Shown: positions 26,194 through 40,891 of the stretch, in pieces
Numbering within the stretch: position 1 is the first letter of the stretch
How the letters are laid out: each line of letters begins with the position of its first letter
NCBI RefSeq assembly: GCF_051014445.1
Contig: NW_027488367.1
Coordinates: 29,559,501-29,623,500 of the forward strand
Origin: Colletes latitarsis
Taxonomy: Eukaryota > Arthropoda > Insecta > Hymenoptera > Colletidae
DNA length: 64,000 bases
Direction of reading: 5' to 3'
Program-made: the position numbers and the translations under genes
Notes under the pieces: generated by a model
The model's input: the letters and a program-made list of their open reading frames with translations, nothing else
Database searches by the model: none
What the model was told of the DNA's origin: nothing

Positions 26194-29100
26194 GTTTTTC
26201 ACATACTTGTTGAACAGATCCTGGGTTTTTTCTGGTTTGTATCACGTAGTAGTGTGGTACCACACTGAAACAGTCCATTAAACCTGATTTGGATCAATAT
26301 TTTAGAGGATAACGCATGTTAGGTCTAGGTTAGCCCTGGGATTTTCACTCATCAGACTCATACTTTCGCATTCTTCACATACTTGTTGAACGGATCCTGG
26401 GTTTTTTCTGGTTTCGTTCACGTAGTAATGTGGTACCACACTGAAACATTCAATTATACCTGATCTTGATAAATATTTGAGAGGATAACGCATGTTAGGT
26501 TTGGGTTAAGTCTAGGATTTGCACTCATCAGGCTCATACTTTCGCATATTTCTCATACTTCGTGGCTAGATCCTGGGCTGTTTCTGGATTGTATCACGTA
26601 GTAATTTGGTACCACGCTGAAACAGTCAATTAAACCTGGTTTCGATCAATATTTTACAGGATAACGCAAGTTAGGTCTGGCATAGGTCTGGGATTTGCCC
26701 TCATCAGGCTCATACTTTCCGCGTTTTTCACATACTTGTTGAACAGTTCCTGGGATTTTTCTGGTTTGGATCACGTAGTAGTGTGGGACCACACTGAAAC
26801 AATCAATTAAACCTGGTCTTGATAAATATTTTAGAGGATAACGCATGTTAGGTCTGGGATAGGTCTGGGATTTGCCCTCATCAGACTCATACTTTCGCAC
26901 ACTTCACATACTCGTTGAACAGATCCTGGGTTATTTTCTGGTTTGGATCACGTAGTAGTGTGGTACCACACTGAAACAGTCCATTAAACCTGGTTTGGAT
27001 CAATATTTTAGAGGATAACGCATGTTAGGACTAGGCTAGGTCTGGGATTTTCACTCATCAGACTCATACTTTCGCATTCTTCACATACTTGTTGAACGGA
27101 TCCTGGGTTTTTTCGGGTTTGGATCACGTAGTAGTGTGTGTCCACACTGGAACAATCAATTAAACCTGGTCTTGATAAATATTTTAGAGGATAACGCATG
27201 TTAGGTCTGGGATAGGTCGGGGATTTGCCCTCATCAGACTCATACTTTCGCATTCTTCACATACTTGTTGAACGGATCCTGGGTTTTTTCGGGTTTGGAT
27301 CACGTAGTAATGTGTGTCCACACTGAAACAATCAATTAAACCTGGTCTTGATAAATATTTTAGAGGATAACGCATGTTAGGTCTAGGCTAGGTCTGGGAT
27401 TTGCTCTCATCAGGCTCATTCTTTCGCATATTTCTCATACTTGATGGCTAGATGCTGGGCTTTTTCTGGATTGCATCACGTAGTAATGAAGTACAACACT
27501 AAAACAGTCAATTAAACCTGGTTTCCATCAATATCTTAGAGGACAACGCAAGTTAGGTCTGGGATAGGTCTGGGATTTGCCCTCATCAGGCTCATACTTT
27601 CCGCGTTTTTCACATACTTGTTGAACAGATCCTGGGTTTTTTCTGGTTTGGATCACGTAGTAGTGTGGGACCACACTGAAACAATCAATTAAACCTGGTC
27701 TTGATAAATATTTTAGAGGATAACGCATGTTAGGTCTGGGATAGGCCTGGGATTTTCACTCATCAGACTCATACTTTCGCATTCTTCACATACTTGTTGT
27801 ACGGATCCTGGGTTTTTTCTGGTTTGGATCACGTAGTAGTGTGGTACCACACTGAAACATTCAATTATACCTGATCTTGATAAATATTTGAGAGGATAAC
27901 GCATGTTAGGTTTGGGTTAAGTCTAGGATTTGCACTCATCAGGCTCATACTTTCGCATATTTCTCATACTTCGTGGCTAGATCCTGGGCTGTTTCTGGAT
28001 TGTACCACATTGTAATGTGGTACCACGCTGAAGCAGTCGATGAAACCTAGTTTCGATCAATATTTTAGAGGATAACGCAAGTTAAGTCTGGGATAGGTCT
28101 GGGATTTGACCTCATCAGACTCATACTTTCGCGTTATTCTCATACTTGTTGAACAGATCCGGGGTTTTTTCTGGTTTGGATCACGTAGTAGTGCGGTACC
28201 ACACTGAAACAGTCCTTTAAACCTGCTTGCGATCAATATTTTAGAGGATAACGCAAGTTAAGTCTGGGATAGGTCTGGGATTTGCCCCCATCAGGCTCAT
28301 ACTTTCGCGTTTTTCGCATACTTGTTGAACAGATCCTGAGTTTTTTCTGGTTTGGATCACGTAGTTGTGTGGTACCACAATGAAACAGTCCATTAAACCT
28401 GGTTTGGATCAATATTTTAGAGGATAAAGCATGTTAGGTCTAGGTTAGGTCGGGGATTTTCACTCATCAGACTCATACTTTCGCATTCTTCACATACTTG
28501 TTGAACGGATCCTGGGTTTTTTCTGGTTTGGATCACGTAGTAATGTGGTACCACACTGAAACAGTCGATTAAACCTGGTTTCGATCAGTATTTTAGAGGA
28601 TAACGCAAGTTAAGTCTGGGATAGGTCTGGGATTTGCCCTCATCAGACTCATACTTTCGCGTTTTTCACATACTTGTTGAACAGATCCTGGGTTTTTTCT
28701 GGTTTGGATCACGTAGTAGTGTGGTACCACACTGGAACAGTCCATTAAACCTGCTTGCGATCAATATTTTAGAGGATAACGCAAGTTAAGTCTGGGATAG
28801 GTCTGGGATTTGCCCTCATCAGGCTCATACTTTCCGCGTTTTTCACATAGTTGTTGAACAGATCCTGGGTTTTTTCTGGTTTGGATCACGTAGTAGTGTG
28901 GGACCACACTGAAACAATCAATTAAACCTGGTCTTGATAAATATTTTAGAGGATAACGCATGTTAGGTCTGGGATAGGTCGGGGATTTGCCCTCATCAGA
29001 CTCATACTTTCGCATTCTTCACATACTTGTTGAACGGATCCTGGGTTTTTTCTGGTTTGGATCACGTAGCAATGTGGGACCACACTGAAACAATCAATTA

Positions 29101-32100
29101 AACCTGGTTTCGATCAATATTTTAGAGAATAATTCATGTTAGGCCTAGGTTAGGTCTGGGATTTGCTCACATCAGGCTCATTCATTCGCATATTTCTCAT
29201 ACTTGATGGCTAGATCCTGGGCTTTTTCCGGATTGCATCACGTAGTAATGAAGTACAACACTGAAACAGTCAATTGAACCTGGTTTCCATCAATATCTTA
29301 GAGGACAACGCAAGTTAGGTCTGGGATAGGTCTGGGATTTGCCCTCATCGGGCTCATACTTTCGCGTTTTTCACATACTTGTTGAACAGATCCTGGGTTT
29401 TTTCTGGTTTGTATCACGTAGTAAAGTGGGACCACACTGAAACAATAAATTAAACCTGGTCTTGATAAATATTTTAGAGGATAACGCATGTTAGGTCTGG
29501 GATAGGTCGGAGATTTGCCCTCATCAGACTCATACTTTCGCACACTTCACATACTCGTTGAACAGATCCTGGGTTTTTTCTTGTTTGGATCACGTAGTAA
29601 TGTGGAACCACACTGAAACAATCAATTAAACCTGGTCTTGATAAATATTTTAGAGGATAACGCATGTTAGGTCTAGGTTAGGTCTGGGATTTGCTCTCAT
29701 CAGGCTCATTCTTTCGCATATTTCTCATACTTGATGGCTAGATGCTGGGCTTTTTCTGGATTGCATCACGTAGTAATGAAGTAAAACACTAAAACAGTCA
29801 ATTAAACCTGGTTTCCATCAATATCTTAGAGGACAACGCAAGTTAGGTCTGGGATAGGTCTGGGATTTGCCCTCATCAGGCTCATACTTTCCGCGTTTTT
29901 CACATACTTGTTGAACAGATCCTGGGTTTTTTCTGGTTTTGGATCACATAGTAATGTGGTACCACACTGAAACGGTCGATTAAACGAGGTTTCGATCAAT
30001 ATTTTTGAGGATAACGCATGTTAGGTCTAGGTTAGGCCTGGGATTTTCACTCATCAGACTCATACTTTCGCATTCTTCACATACTTGTTGTACGGATCCT
30101 GGGTTCTTTCTGGTTTGGATCACGTAGTAGTGTGATACCACATTGAAACAGTCGATTAAACGTGGTTTCGATCAGTATTTTAGAGGATAACGCAAGTTAA
30201 GTCTGGGATAGGTCTGGGATTTGACCTCATCAGACTCATACTTTCGCGTTTTTCACATACTTGTTGAACAGATCCTGGGTTTTTTCTGGTTTGGATCAAG
30301 TAGTAGTGTGGTACCACACTGAAACAGTCCATTAAACCTGCTTCCGATCAATATTTTAGAGGATAACGCAAGTTAAGTCTGGGATAGGTCTGGGATTTGA
30401 CCTCATCAGACTCATACTTTCGCGTTTTTCACATACTTGTTGAACAAGATCCTGGGTTTTTTCTGGTTTGGATCACGTAGTAAGGTGGTACCACACTGAA
30501 ACAGTCCATTAAACCTGGTTTGGATCAATATTTTTGAGGATAACGCATGTTAGGTCTAGGTTAGGCCGAGGATTTTCACTCATCAGGCTCATACATTCGC
30601 ATATTTCTCATACTTCATGGCTAGATCCTGGGCTGTTTCTGGATTGTACCACATAGTAATGTGGTACCACGCTGAAACAGTCGATGAAACCTGGTTTCGA
30701 TCAATATTTCGGAGGATAACGCAAGTTAAGTCTGGGATAGGTCTGGGATTTGCCCTCATCAGGCTCATACTTTCGCGTTTTTCACATACTTGTTGAACAG
30801 ATCCTGAGTTTTTTCTGGTTTGGATCACGTAGTAGTGTGGTACCACAACAAACAGTCCATTAAACCTGGTTTGGATCAATATTTTAGAGGATAACGCATG
30901 TTAAGTCTGGGTTAGGTCTAGGATTTGCCCTCATCAGGCTCATACTTTCGCATATTTCTCATTCTTCATGGCTGGATCCTGGGCTATTTCTGGATTGGAT
31001 CACGTAGTAATGTGGTACCACACTGAAACAGTCAATTAAACCTGGTTTTGATGAATATATTAGAGAATAATTCATGTTAGGTCTAGGTTAGGTCTGGGAT
31101 TTGCTCTCATCAGGCTCATTCTTTCGCATATTTCTCATACTTGACGGCTAGATCCTGGGCTTTTTCTCGATTGCATCACGTAGTAATGAAGTACAACACT
31201 GAAACAGTCAATTAAACCTGGTTTCCATCAATATCTTAGAGGACAACGCAAGTTAGGTCTGTGATAGGTCTGGGATTTGCCATCATCAGGCTCATACTTT
31301 CGCGTTTTTCACATACTTGTTGAACAGGTCCTGGGTTATTTCTGGTTTGGATCACGTAGTAATGTGGGACCACACTGAAACAGTCAATTAAACCTGGTTT
31401 CGATCAATATTTTAGAGAATAATTCATGTTAGGTCTAGGTTAGGTCTGGGATTTGCACTCATCACGCTCATACTTTCGCATATTTCTCATACTTCGTGGC
31501 TAGATCCTGGGCTGTTTCTGGATTGTATCACGTAGTAATTTGGTACCACGCTGAAACAATCAATTAAACCTGGTCTTGATAAATATTTTAGAGGATAACG
31601 CATGTTAGGTCTGGGATAGGTCGGGGATTTGCCCTCATTAGACTCATACTTTCGCATTCTTCACATACTTGTTGAACGGATCCTGGGTTTTTTCTGGTTT
31701 GGATCACGTAGTAATGTGGTACCACACTGAAACAGTCGATTAAACCTGGTTTCGATCAATATTTTAGAGGATAACGCAAGTTAAGTCTGGGATTGGTCTG
31801 GGATTTGACCTCATCAGACTCACACTTTCGCACACTTCACATACTCGTTGAACAGATCCTGGGTTATTTTCTGGTTTGGATCACATAGTAATGTGGTACC
31901 GCACTGAAACGGTCGATTAAACCAGGTTTCGATCAATATTTTTGAGGATAACGCATGTTAGGTCTAGGTTAGGCCTGGGATTTTCACTCATCAGACTCAT
32001 ACTTTCGCATTCTTCACATACTTGTTGTACGGATCCTGGGTTTTTTCTGGTTTGGATCACGTAGTAGTGTGATACCACAATGAAACAGTCCATTAAACCT

Positions 32101-33668
32101 GGTTTCGATCAATATTTTAGAGAATAATTCATGTTAGGTCTAGGTTAGGTCTGGGATTTGCTCTCATCAGGCTCATACTTTCGCACACTTCACATACTCG
32201 TTTGACAGATCCTGGGTTATTTTCTGGTTTGGATCACGCAGTAATGTGGTACCACACTGAAACAGTCAATTAAACCTGGTTTCGATCAATATTTTAGAGA
32301 ATAGTTCATGTTATGTCTAGGTTAGGTCTGGGATTTGCTCTCATCAGGCTCATTCTTTCGCATATTTCTCATACATGTTGAACAGATCCTGGGTTTTTTT
32401 CTGGTTTGGATCACGTAGTAATGTGGGACCACACTGGAACAATCAATTAAACCTGGTCTTGATAAATATTTTAGAGGATAACGCATGTTAGGTCTGGGTT
32501 AGGTCTAGGATTTGCCCTCATCAGGCTCATACTTTCGCATTCTTCACATACTTGTTGAACTGATCCTGGGTTATTTCTGGTTTGGATCAGGTAGTAATGT
32601 GGTACCACACTGAAACAGTCGATTAAACCTGGTTTCGATCAATATTTTAGAGGATAACGCAAGTTAAGTCTGGGATTGGTCTGGGATTTGACCTCATCAG
32701 ACTCACACTTTCGCACACTTCACATACTCGTTGAACAGATCCTGGGTTATTTTCTGGTTTGGATCACATAGTAATGTGGTACCACACTGAAACAGTCGAT
32801 TAAACCAGGTTTCGATCAATATTTTTGAGGATAACGCATGTTAGGTCTAGGTTAGGCCTGGGATTTTCACTCATCAGACTCATACTTTCGCATTCTTCAC
32901 ATACTTGTTGAACGGATCCTGGGTTTTTTCTGGTTTGGATCACGTAGTAATGTGGGACCACACTGAAACTGTCAATTAAACCTGGTTTCGATCAATATTT
33001 TAGAGAATAATTCATGTTAGGTCTAGGTTAGGTCTGGGATTTGCTCTCATCAGGCTCATACTTTCGCACACTTCACATACTCGTTTGACAGATCCTGGGT
33101 TATTTTCTGGTTTGGATCACGCAGTAATGTGGTACCACACTGAAACAGTCAATTAAACCAGGTTTCGATCAATATTTTAGAGAATAGTTCATGTTATGTC
33201 TAGGTTAGGTCTGGGATTTGCTCTCATCAGGCTCATTCTTTCGCATATTTCTCATACTTGACGGCTAGATCCTGGGCTTTCTCTGGATTGCATCACGTAG
33301 TAATGAAGTACAACACTGAAACAGTGAATTAAACCTGGTTTCCATCAATATTTTAGAGGACAACGCATGTTAGGTCTAGGTTAGGCCTGGGATTTGCACT
33401 CATCAGGCTCATACTTTCGCATATTTCTCATACTTCGTGGCTAGATCCTGGGCTGTTTCTGGATTGTATCACGTAGTAATTTGGTACCACGCTGAAACAA
33501 TCAATTAAACCTGGTCTTGATAAATATTTTAGAGGATAACGCATGTTAGGTCTGGGATAGGTCGGGGATTTGCCCTCATCAGACTCATACTTTCGCATTC
33601 CTCATATACTTGTTGTACGGATCCTGGGTTTTTTCTGGTTTGGATCACGTAGTAGTGTGATACCACAA
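26194..33668 (+). repeat. Heterogeneous family A monomers
   Basis: About 42 monomers without a clean tandem period. They are patched together from types seen elsewhere. The gttttgatgaatatatt monomer at 31,042 recurs at 42,671 (offset 11,629). The accacattgtaatg monomer near 28,005 recurs near 23,950 and 25,710. The aagtctgggattgg monomer with the cacactttcgcacac tail is at about 31,785 and 32,665, then again at 34,430. This looks like an older mosaic of repeated exchange. No gene, RNA gene or unique DNA found. Confidence 0.84.
26957..26972. other. Perfect 16-bp dyad (example)
   Basis: Same palindrome in the heterogeneous part of family A. It shows that the motif persists outside the recent higher-order repeats. 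Confidence 0.85.
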
Positions 33669-35548
33669 TGAAACAGTCCATTAAACCTGGTTTGGATCAA
33701 TATTTTAGAGGATAACGCATGTTAGGTCTAGGTTAGGTGTGGGATTTTCACTCATCAGACTCATACTTTCGCATTCTTCACATACTTGTTGAACGGATCC
33801 TGTGTTTTTCCTGGTTTGGATCACGTAGTAATGTGTGTCCACACTGAAACAATCAATTAAACCTGGTCTTGATAATTATTTTAGAGGTTAACGCATTTTA
33901 GGTCTGGGATAGGTCTGGGATTTGCCCTCATCAGACTCATACTTTCGCACACTTCACATACTCGTTGAACAGATCCTGGGTTTTTTCTGGTTTGTATCAC
34001 GTAGTAGTGTGGTACCACACTGAAACAGTCCACTAAACCAGGTTTCGATCAATCTTTTAGAGAATAATTCATGTGATGTCTAGGTTAGGTCTGGGATTTG
34101 CTCTCATCAGGCTCATTCTTTCGCATATTTCTCATACATGTTGAACAGATCCTGGGTTTTTTCTGGTTTGGATCACGTAGTAATGTGGGACCACACTGGA
34201 ACAATCAATTAAACCTGGTCTTGATAAATATTTTAGAGGATAACGCATGTTAGGTCTGGGTTAGGTCTAGGATTTGCCCTCATCAGGCTCATACTATCGC
34301 ATTCTTCACATACTTGTTGAACTGATCCCGGGTTATTTCTGGTTTGGATCAGGTAGTAATGTGGTACCACACTGAAACAGTCGATTAAACCTGGTTTCGA
34401 TCAATATTTTAGAGGATAACGCAAGTTAAGTCTGGGATTGGTCTGAGATTTGACCTCATCAGACTCACACTTTCGCACACTTCACATACTCGTTGAACAG
34501 ATCCTGGGTTATTTTCTGGTTTGGATCACATAGTAATGTGGTACCACACTGAAACAGTCGATTAAACCAGGTTTCGATCAATATTTTTGAGGATAACGCA
34601 TGTTAGGTCTAGGTTAGGCCTGGGATTTTCACTCATCAGACTCATACTTTCGCATTCTTCACATACTTGTTGAACGGATCCTGGGTTTTTTCTGGTTTGC
34701 ATCACGTAGTAATGTGGGACCACACTGAAACTGTCAATTAAACCTGGTTTCGATCAATATTTTAGAGAATAATTCATGTTAGGTCTAGGTTAGGTCTGGG
34801 ATTTGCTCTCATCAGGCTCATTCATTCGCATATTTCTCATACTTGACGGCTAGATCCTGGGCTTTTTCTGGATTGCATCACGTAGTAATGAAGTACAACA
34901 CTGAAACAGTCAATTAAACCTGGTTTCCATCAATATCTTAGAGGACAACGCAAGTTAGGTCTAGGTTAGGCCTGGGATTTGCTCTCATCAGGGTCATACT
35001 TTCGCAGTTTTAACATACATGTTGACCTGATCGAGGGTTTTTTCTGCTTTGGATCACGTAGTAAGGTGGTACCACACTGAAACAGTCCATTAAACCTGGT
35101 TTGGATCAATATTTTTGAGGATAACGCATGTTAGGTCTAGGTTAGGCCGAGGATTTTCACTCATCAGGCTCATACTTTCGCATATTTCTCATACTTCATG
35201 GCTAGATCCTGGGCTGTTTCTGGATTGTACCACATAGTAATGAGGTACCACGCTGAAACAGTCGATGAAACCTGGTTTCGATCAATATTTTAGAGGATAA
35301 CGCAAGTTAAGTCTGGGATAGGTCTGGGATTTGACCTCATCAGACTCATACTTTCGCGTTATTCTCATACTTGTTGAACAGATCCGGGGTTTTTTCTGGT
35401 TTGGATCACGTAGTAGTGTGGTACCACACTGAAACAGTCCATTAAACTTGGTTGCGATCAATATTTTAGAGGATAACGCATGTTAGGTCTGGGTTAGGTC
35501 TAGGATTTGCCCTCATCAGGCTCATACTTTCGCATATTTCTCATACTT
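33669..35548 (+). repeat. Long-range duplicated block, copy 1 (1,880 bp)
   Basis: Matches 40,892-42,595. The offset is 7,223 bp in the left part and 7,047 bp in the right part, a step of exactly 176. Markers include aggtgtgggatt, ttcctggtttgg, atacatgttgaac, gcagttttaacatac and ggttaggccgagg. There are scattered substitutions (for example gtccact versus gtccatt), so this pair is older than the perfect tandem pairs. Confidence 0.9.
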
Positions 35549-36122
35549 GTTGAACAGGTCCCGGGTTTTTTCTGGTTTGGATCACGTAGTAATGTGGGAC
35601 CACACTGAAACAGTCAATTAAACCTGGTTTCGATCAATATTTTAGAGAATAATTCATGTTAGGTCTAGGTTAGGTCTGGGATTTGCACTCATCAGGCTCA
35701 TACTTTCGCATATTTCTCATACTTCGTGGCTAGATCCTGGGCTGTTTCTGGATTGTATCACGTAGTAATTTGGTACCACGCTGAAACAGTCAATTAAACC
35801 TGGTTTCGATCAATATTTTACAGGATAACGCAAGTTAGGTCTGGCATAGGTCTGGGATTTGCCCTCATCAGGCTCATACTTTCCGCGTTTTTCACATACT
35901 TGTTGAACAGATCCTGGGTTTTTTCTGGTTTCGTTAACGTAGTAATGTGGTACCACACTGAAACATTCAATTATACCTGATCTTGATAAATATTTGAGAG
36001 GATAACGCATGTTAGGTCTGGGATAGGTCTGGGATTTGCCCCCATCAGACTCATACTTTCGCACACTTCACATACTCGTTGAACAGATCCTGGGTTATTT
36101 TCTGGTTTGGATCACGTAGTAG

Positions 36123-36417
36123 TGTGGTACCACACTGAAACAGTCCATTAAACCTGGTTTGGATCAATATTTTACAGGATAACGCATGTTAGGTCTAGGT
36201 TAGGTCTGGGATTTTCACTCATCAGACTCATACTTTAGCATTCTTCACATACTTGTTGAACGGATCCTGGGTTTTTTCGGGTTTGGATCACGTAGTAATG
36301 TGTGTCCACACTGAAACAATCAATTAAACCTGGTCTTGATAAATATTTTAGAGGATAACGCATGTTAGGTCTGGGATAGGTCGGGGATTTGCCCTCATCA
36401 GACTCATACTTTCGCAT
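36123..36417 (+). repeat. Local 704-bp-offset repeat, copy 1
   Basis: Matches 36,827-37,121. The shared rare bases are tttacagg and actttagcattc, followed by ttcgggtttgg and the gtgtgtcc dyad variant. Mismatches bound it on both sides. Confidence 0.88.
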
Positions 36418-36826
36418 TCTTCACATACTTGTTGAACGGATCCTGGGTTTTTTCTGGTTTGGATCACGTAGTAATGTGGGGCCACACTGAAACAGTCAAT
36501 TAAACCTGGTATCGATCAATATTTTAGAGAATAATTCATGTTAGGTCTAGGTTAGGTCTGGGATTTGCTCTCATCAGGCTCATTCATTCGCATATTTCTC
36601 ATACTTGACGGCTAGATCCTGGGCTTTTTCTGGATTGCATCACGTAGTAATGAAGTACAACACTGAAACAGTCAATTAAACCTGGTTTCCATCAATATCT
36701 TAGAGGACAACGCAAGTTAGGTCTGGGATAGGTCTGGGATTTGCCCTCATCAGGCTCATACTTTCGCGTTTTTCACATACTTGTTGAACAGATCCTGGGT
36801 TTTTTCTGGTTTGTATCACGTAGTAA

Positions 36827-37121
36827 TGTGGTACCACACTGAAACAGTCCATTAAACCTGGTTTGGATCAATATTTTACAGGATAACGCATGTTAGGTCT
36901 AGGTTAGGTCTGGGATTTTCACTCATCAGACTCATACTTTAGCATTCTTCACATACTTGTTGAACGGATCCTGGGTTTTTTCGGGTTTGGATCACGTAGT
37001 AATGTGTGTCCACACTGAAACAATCAATTAAACCTGGTCTTGATAAATATTTTAGAGGATAACGCATGTTAGGTCTGGGATAGGTCGGGGATTTGCCCTC
37101 ATCAGACTCATACTTTCGCAT
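36827..37121 (+). repeat. Local 704-bp-offset repeat, copy 2
   Basis: Copy of 36,123-36,417, four monomers downstream. Confidence 0.88.
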
Positions 37122-39803
37122 ATTTCTCATACTTCATGGCTAGATCCTGGGCTATTTCTGGATTAGATCACGTAGTAATGTGGTGCCACACTGAAACAGG
37201 CAATTAAACCTGGTTTCCATCAATATCTTAAAGGACAGCCCAAGTTAGGTCTGGGATAGGTCCTGGATTTGCCCTCATCAGGCTCATACTTTCGCGTTTT
37301 TCACATACTTTTTGAACAGATCCTGGGTTTTTTCTGGTTTGGATCACGTAGTAGTATGGTACCACACTGAAACAGTCCATTAAACCTGGTTTGGATCAAT
37401 ATTTTAGAGGATGACGCATGTTAGGTCTAGGTTAGGTCTGGGATTTTCACTCATCAGACTCATACTTTCGCATTCTTCACATACTTGTTGAACGGATCCT
37501 GGGTTTTTTCTGGTTTGGATCACGTAGTAATGTGGTACCACACTGAAACAGTCGATTAAACCTGGTTTCGATCAATATTTTAGAGGATAACGCAAGTTAA
37601 GTCTGGGATTGGTCTGGGATTTGACCTCATCACACTCACACTTTCGCACACTTCACATACTCGTTGAACAGATCCTGGGTTATTTTCTGGTTTGGATCAC
37701 ATAGTAATGTGGTACCACACTGAAGCGGTCGATTAAACCAGGTTTCGATCAATATTTTAGAGGATAACGCATGTTAGGTCTAGGTTAGGCCTGGGATTTT
37801 CACTCATCAGACTCATACTTTCGCATTCTTCACATACTTGTTGTACGGATCCTCGGTTTTTTCTGGTTTGGATCACGTAGTAGTGTGATACCACAATGAA
37901 ACAGTCCATTAAACCTGGTTTGGATCAATATTTTAGAGGATAACGCATGTTAAGTCTAGGTTAGGTCGGGGATTTTCACTCATCAGACTCATACTTACGC
38001 ATTCTTCAGATACTTGTTGAACGGATCCTGGGTTTTTTTCTGGTTTGGATCACGTAGTAATGTGGTACCACACTGAGACAGTCGATTAAACGTGGTTTCG
38101 ATCAGTATTTTAGAGGATAACGCATGTTAAGTCTGGGATAGGTCTGGGATTTGACCTCATCAGACTCATACTTTCGCGTTTTTCACATACTTGATGAACA
38201 GATCCTGGGTTTTTTCTGGTTTGGATCACGTAGTAGTGTGGTACCACACTGAAACAGTCCATTAAACCTGCTTGCGATCAATATTTTAGAGGATAACGGA
38301 AGTTAAGTCTGGGATAGGTCTGGGATTTGCCCTCATCAGGCTCATACTTTCCGCGTTTTTCACATAGTTGTTGAACAGATCCCGGGTTTTTTCTGGTTTG
38401 GATCACGTAGTAGTGTGGGACCACACTGAAACAATCAATTAAACCTGGTCTTGATAAATATTTTAGAGGATAACGCATGTTAGGTCTGGGTTAGGTCTAG
38501 GATTTGCCCTCATCAGGCTCATTCTTTCGCATATTTCTCAAACTTGATGGCTAGATCCTGGGCTTTTTCTGGATTGCATCACGTAGTAATGTGGTACCAC
38601 ACTGAAACATTCAATTAAACCTGGTCTTGATAATTATTTTTGAGGATAACGCATGTTAGGTCTGGGATAGGTCTAGGATTTGCCCTCATCAGGCTCATAC
38701 TTTCGCATATTTCTCATACTTCATGGCTAGATCCTGGGCTTTTTCTGGATTCCATCACGTAGTAATGAATTACAACACTGAATCAGTCAATTAAACCTGG
38801 TTTCCATCAATCTCTTAGAGGACAACGCAAGTTAGGTCTGGGATAGCTCTTGGACCTGCCCTCATCAGGCTCATACTTTCGCACACTTCACATACTCGTT
38901 GAACAGATCCTGGGTTTTTTCTGGTTTGTATCACGTAGTAGTGTGGTACCACACTGAAACAGTCCATTAAACCTGGTTTGGATCAATATTTTGGAGGATA
39001 ACGCATGTTAGGTCTAGGTTAGGTCTGGGATTTGCTCTCATCAGGCTCATTCTTTCGCATATTTCTCATACATGTTGAACAGATCCTGGGTTTTTTCTGG
39101 TTTGGATCACGTAGTAATGTGGGACCACACTGAAACAATCAATTAAACCTGGTCTTGATAAATATTTTAGAGGATAACGCATGTTAGGTCTGGGTTAGGT
39201 CTAGGATTTGCCCTCATCAGGCTCATACTTTCGCATATTTCTCATACTTCTTGGCTAGATCCTAGGCTGTTTCTGGATTGTACCACGTAGTAATGGGGTA
39301 CCACGCTGAAACAGTCAATTAAACCTGGTTTCAATCAATATTTTGGAGGATAACGCATGTTAGGCCTAGGTTAGGTCTGGGATTTTCACTCATGAGACTC
39401 ATACTTTCGCATTCTTCACATACTTGTTGAACGGATCCTGGGTTTTTTCTGGTCTCGTTAACGTAGTAATGTGGTACCACACTGAAACATTCAATTATAC
39501 CTGATCTTGATAAATATTTGAGAGGATAACGCATGTTAGGTTTGGGTTAAGTCTAGGATTTGCACTCATCAGGCTCATACTTTCGCACACTTCACATACA
39601 CGTTTGACAGATCCTGGATTATTTTCTGGTTTGGATCGCATAGTAATGTGGTGCCACACTGAAACAGTCGATTAAACCAAGTTTCGATCAATATTTTTCA
39701 GGATAACGCATGTTAGCTCTAGGTTAGGCCTGGGATTTTCACTCATCAGACTCATGCTTTCGCATTCTTCACATACTTGTTGAACGGATCCTGGGTTTTT
39801 TCT

Positions 39804-40040
39804 GGTTTGGATCACGTAGTAATGTGGGACCACACTGAAACAGTCAATTAAACCTGGTCTTGATAAATATTTTAGAGGATAACGCATGTTAGGTCTGGGA
39901 TAGGTCGGGGATTTGCCCTCATCAGACTCATACTTTCGCATTCTTCACATACTTGTTGAACGGATCCTGGGTTTTTTCTGGTTTGGATCACGTAGTAATG
40001 TGGGACCACACTGAAACAGTCAATTAAACCTGGTTTCGAT
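39804..40040 (+). repeat. Probable donor of the A tract inside family B
   Basis: These 237 bp are identical to 45,434-45,670. The combination cagtcaattaaacc plus tggtcttgataa is uncommon in A, where the second part is usually preceded by acaatcaatt. That makes this the best match I could find by eye. Confidence 0.88.
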
Positions 40041-40891
40041 CAATATTTTAGAGAATAATTCATGTTAGGTCTAGGTTAGGTCTGGGATTTGCTCTCATCA
40101 GGCTCATTCATTCGCATATTTCTCATACTTGATGGCTAGATCCTGGGCTTTTTCTGGATTGCATCACGTAGTAATGAAGTACAACACTGAAACAGTCAAT
40201 TAAACCTGGTTTCCATCAATATCTTAGAGGACAACGCAAGTTAGGTCTGGGATAGGTCTGGGATTTGCCCTGATCAGGCTCATACTTTCGCGTTTTTCAC
40301 ATACTTGTTGAACAGATCCTGGGTTTTTTCTGGTTTGTATCACGTAGTAATGTGGGACCACACTGAAACAATCAATTAAACCTGGTCTTGATAAATATTT
40401 TAGAGGATAACGCATGTTAGGTCTGGGATAGGTCGGGGATTTGCCCTCATCAGACTCATACTTTCGCACACTTCACATACTCGTTGAACAGATCCTGGGT
40501 TTTTTCTGGTTTGGATCACGTAGTAGTGTGGTACCACACTGAAACAGTCGATTAAACGTGGTTTGGATCAGTATTTTAGAGGATAACGCAAGTTAAGTCT
40601 GGGATAGGTCTGGGATTTGACCTCATCAGACTCATACTTTCGCGTTTTTCACATACTTGTTGAACAGATCCTGGGTTTTTTCTGGTTTGGATCACGTAGT
40701 AGTGTGGTACCACACTGAAACAGTCCATTAAACCTGCTTGCGATCAATATTTTAGAGGATAACGCAAGTTAAGTCTGGGATAGGTCTGGGATTTGACCTC
40801 ATCAGACTCATACTTTCGCGTTTTTCACATACTTGTTGAACAGATCCTGGGTTTTTTCTGGTTTGTATCACGTAGTAGTGTGGCACCACAC

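Larger units (their letters stand above)
35549..40891 (+). repeat. Heterogeneous family A monomers
   Basis: About 30 monomers lying between the two long-range copies. It includes a 295-bp local repeat, 36,123-36,417 and 36,827-37,121 (offset 704), marked by actttagcattc at 36,233 and 36,937. It also holds the probable source (39,804-40,040) of the A-type tract found inside family B. Nothing non-satellite. Confidence 0.84.
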
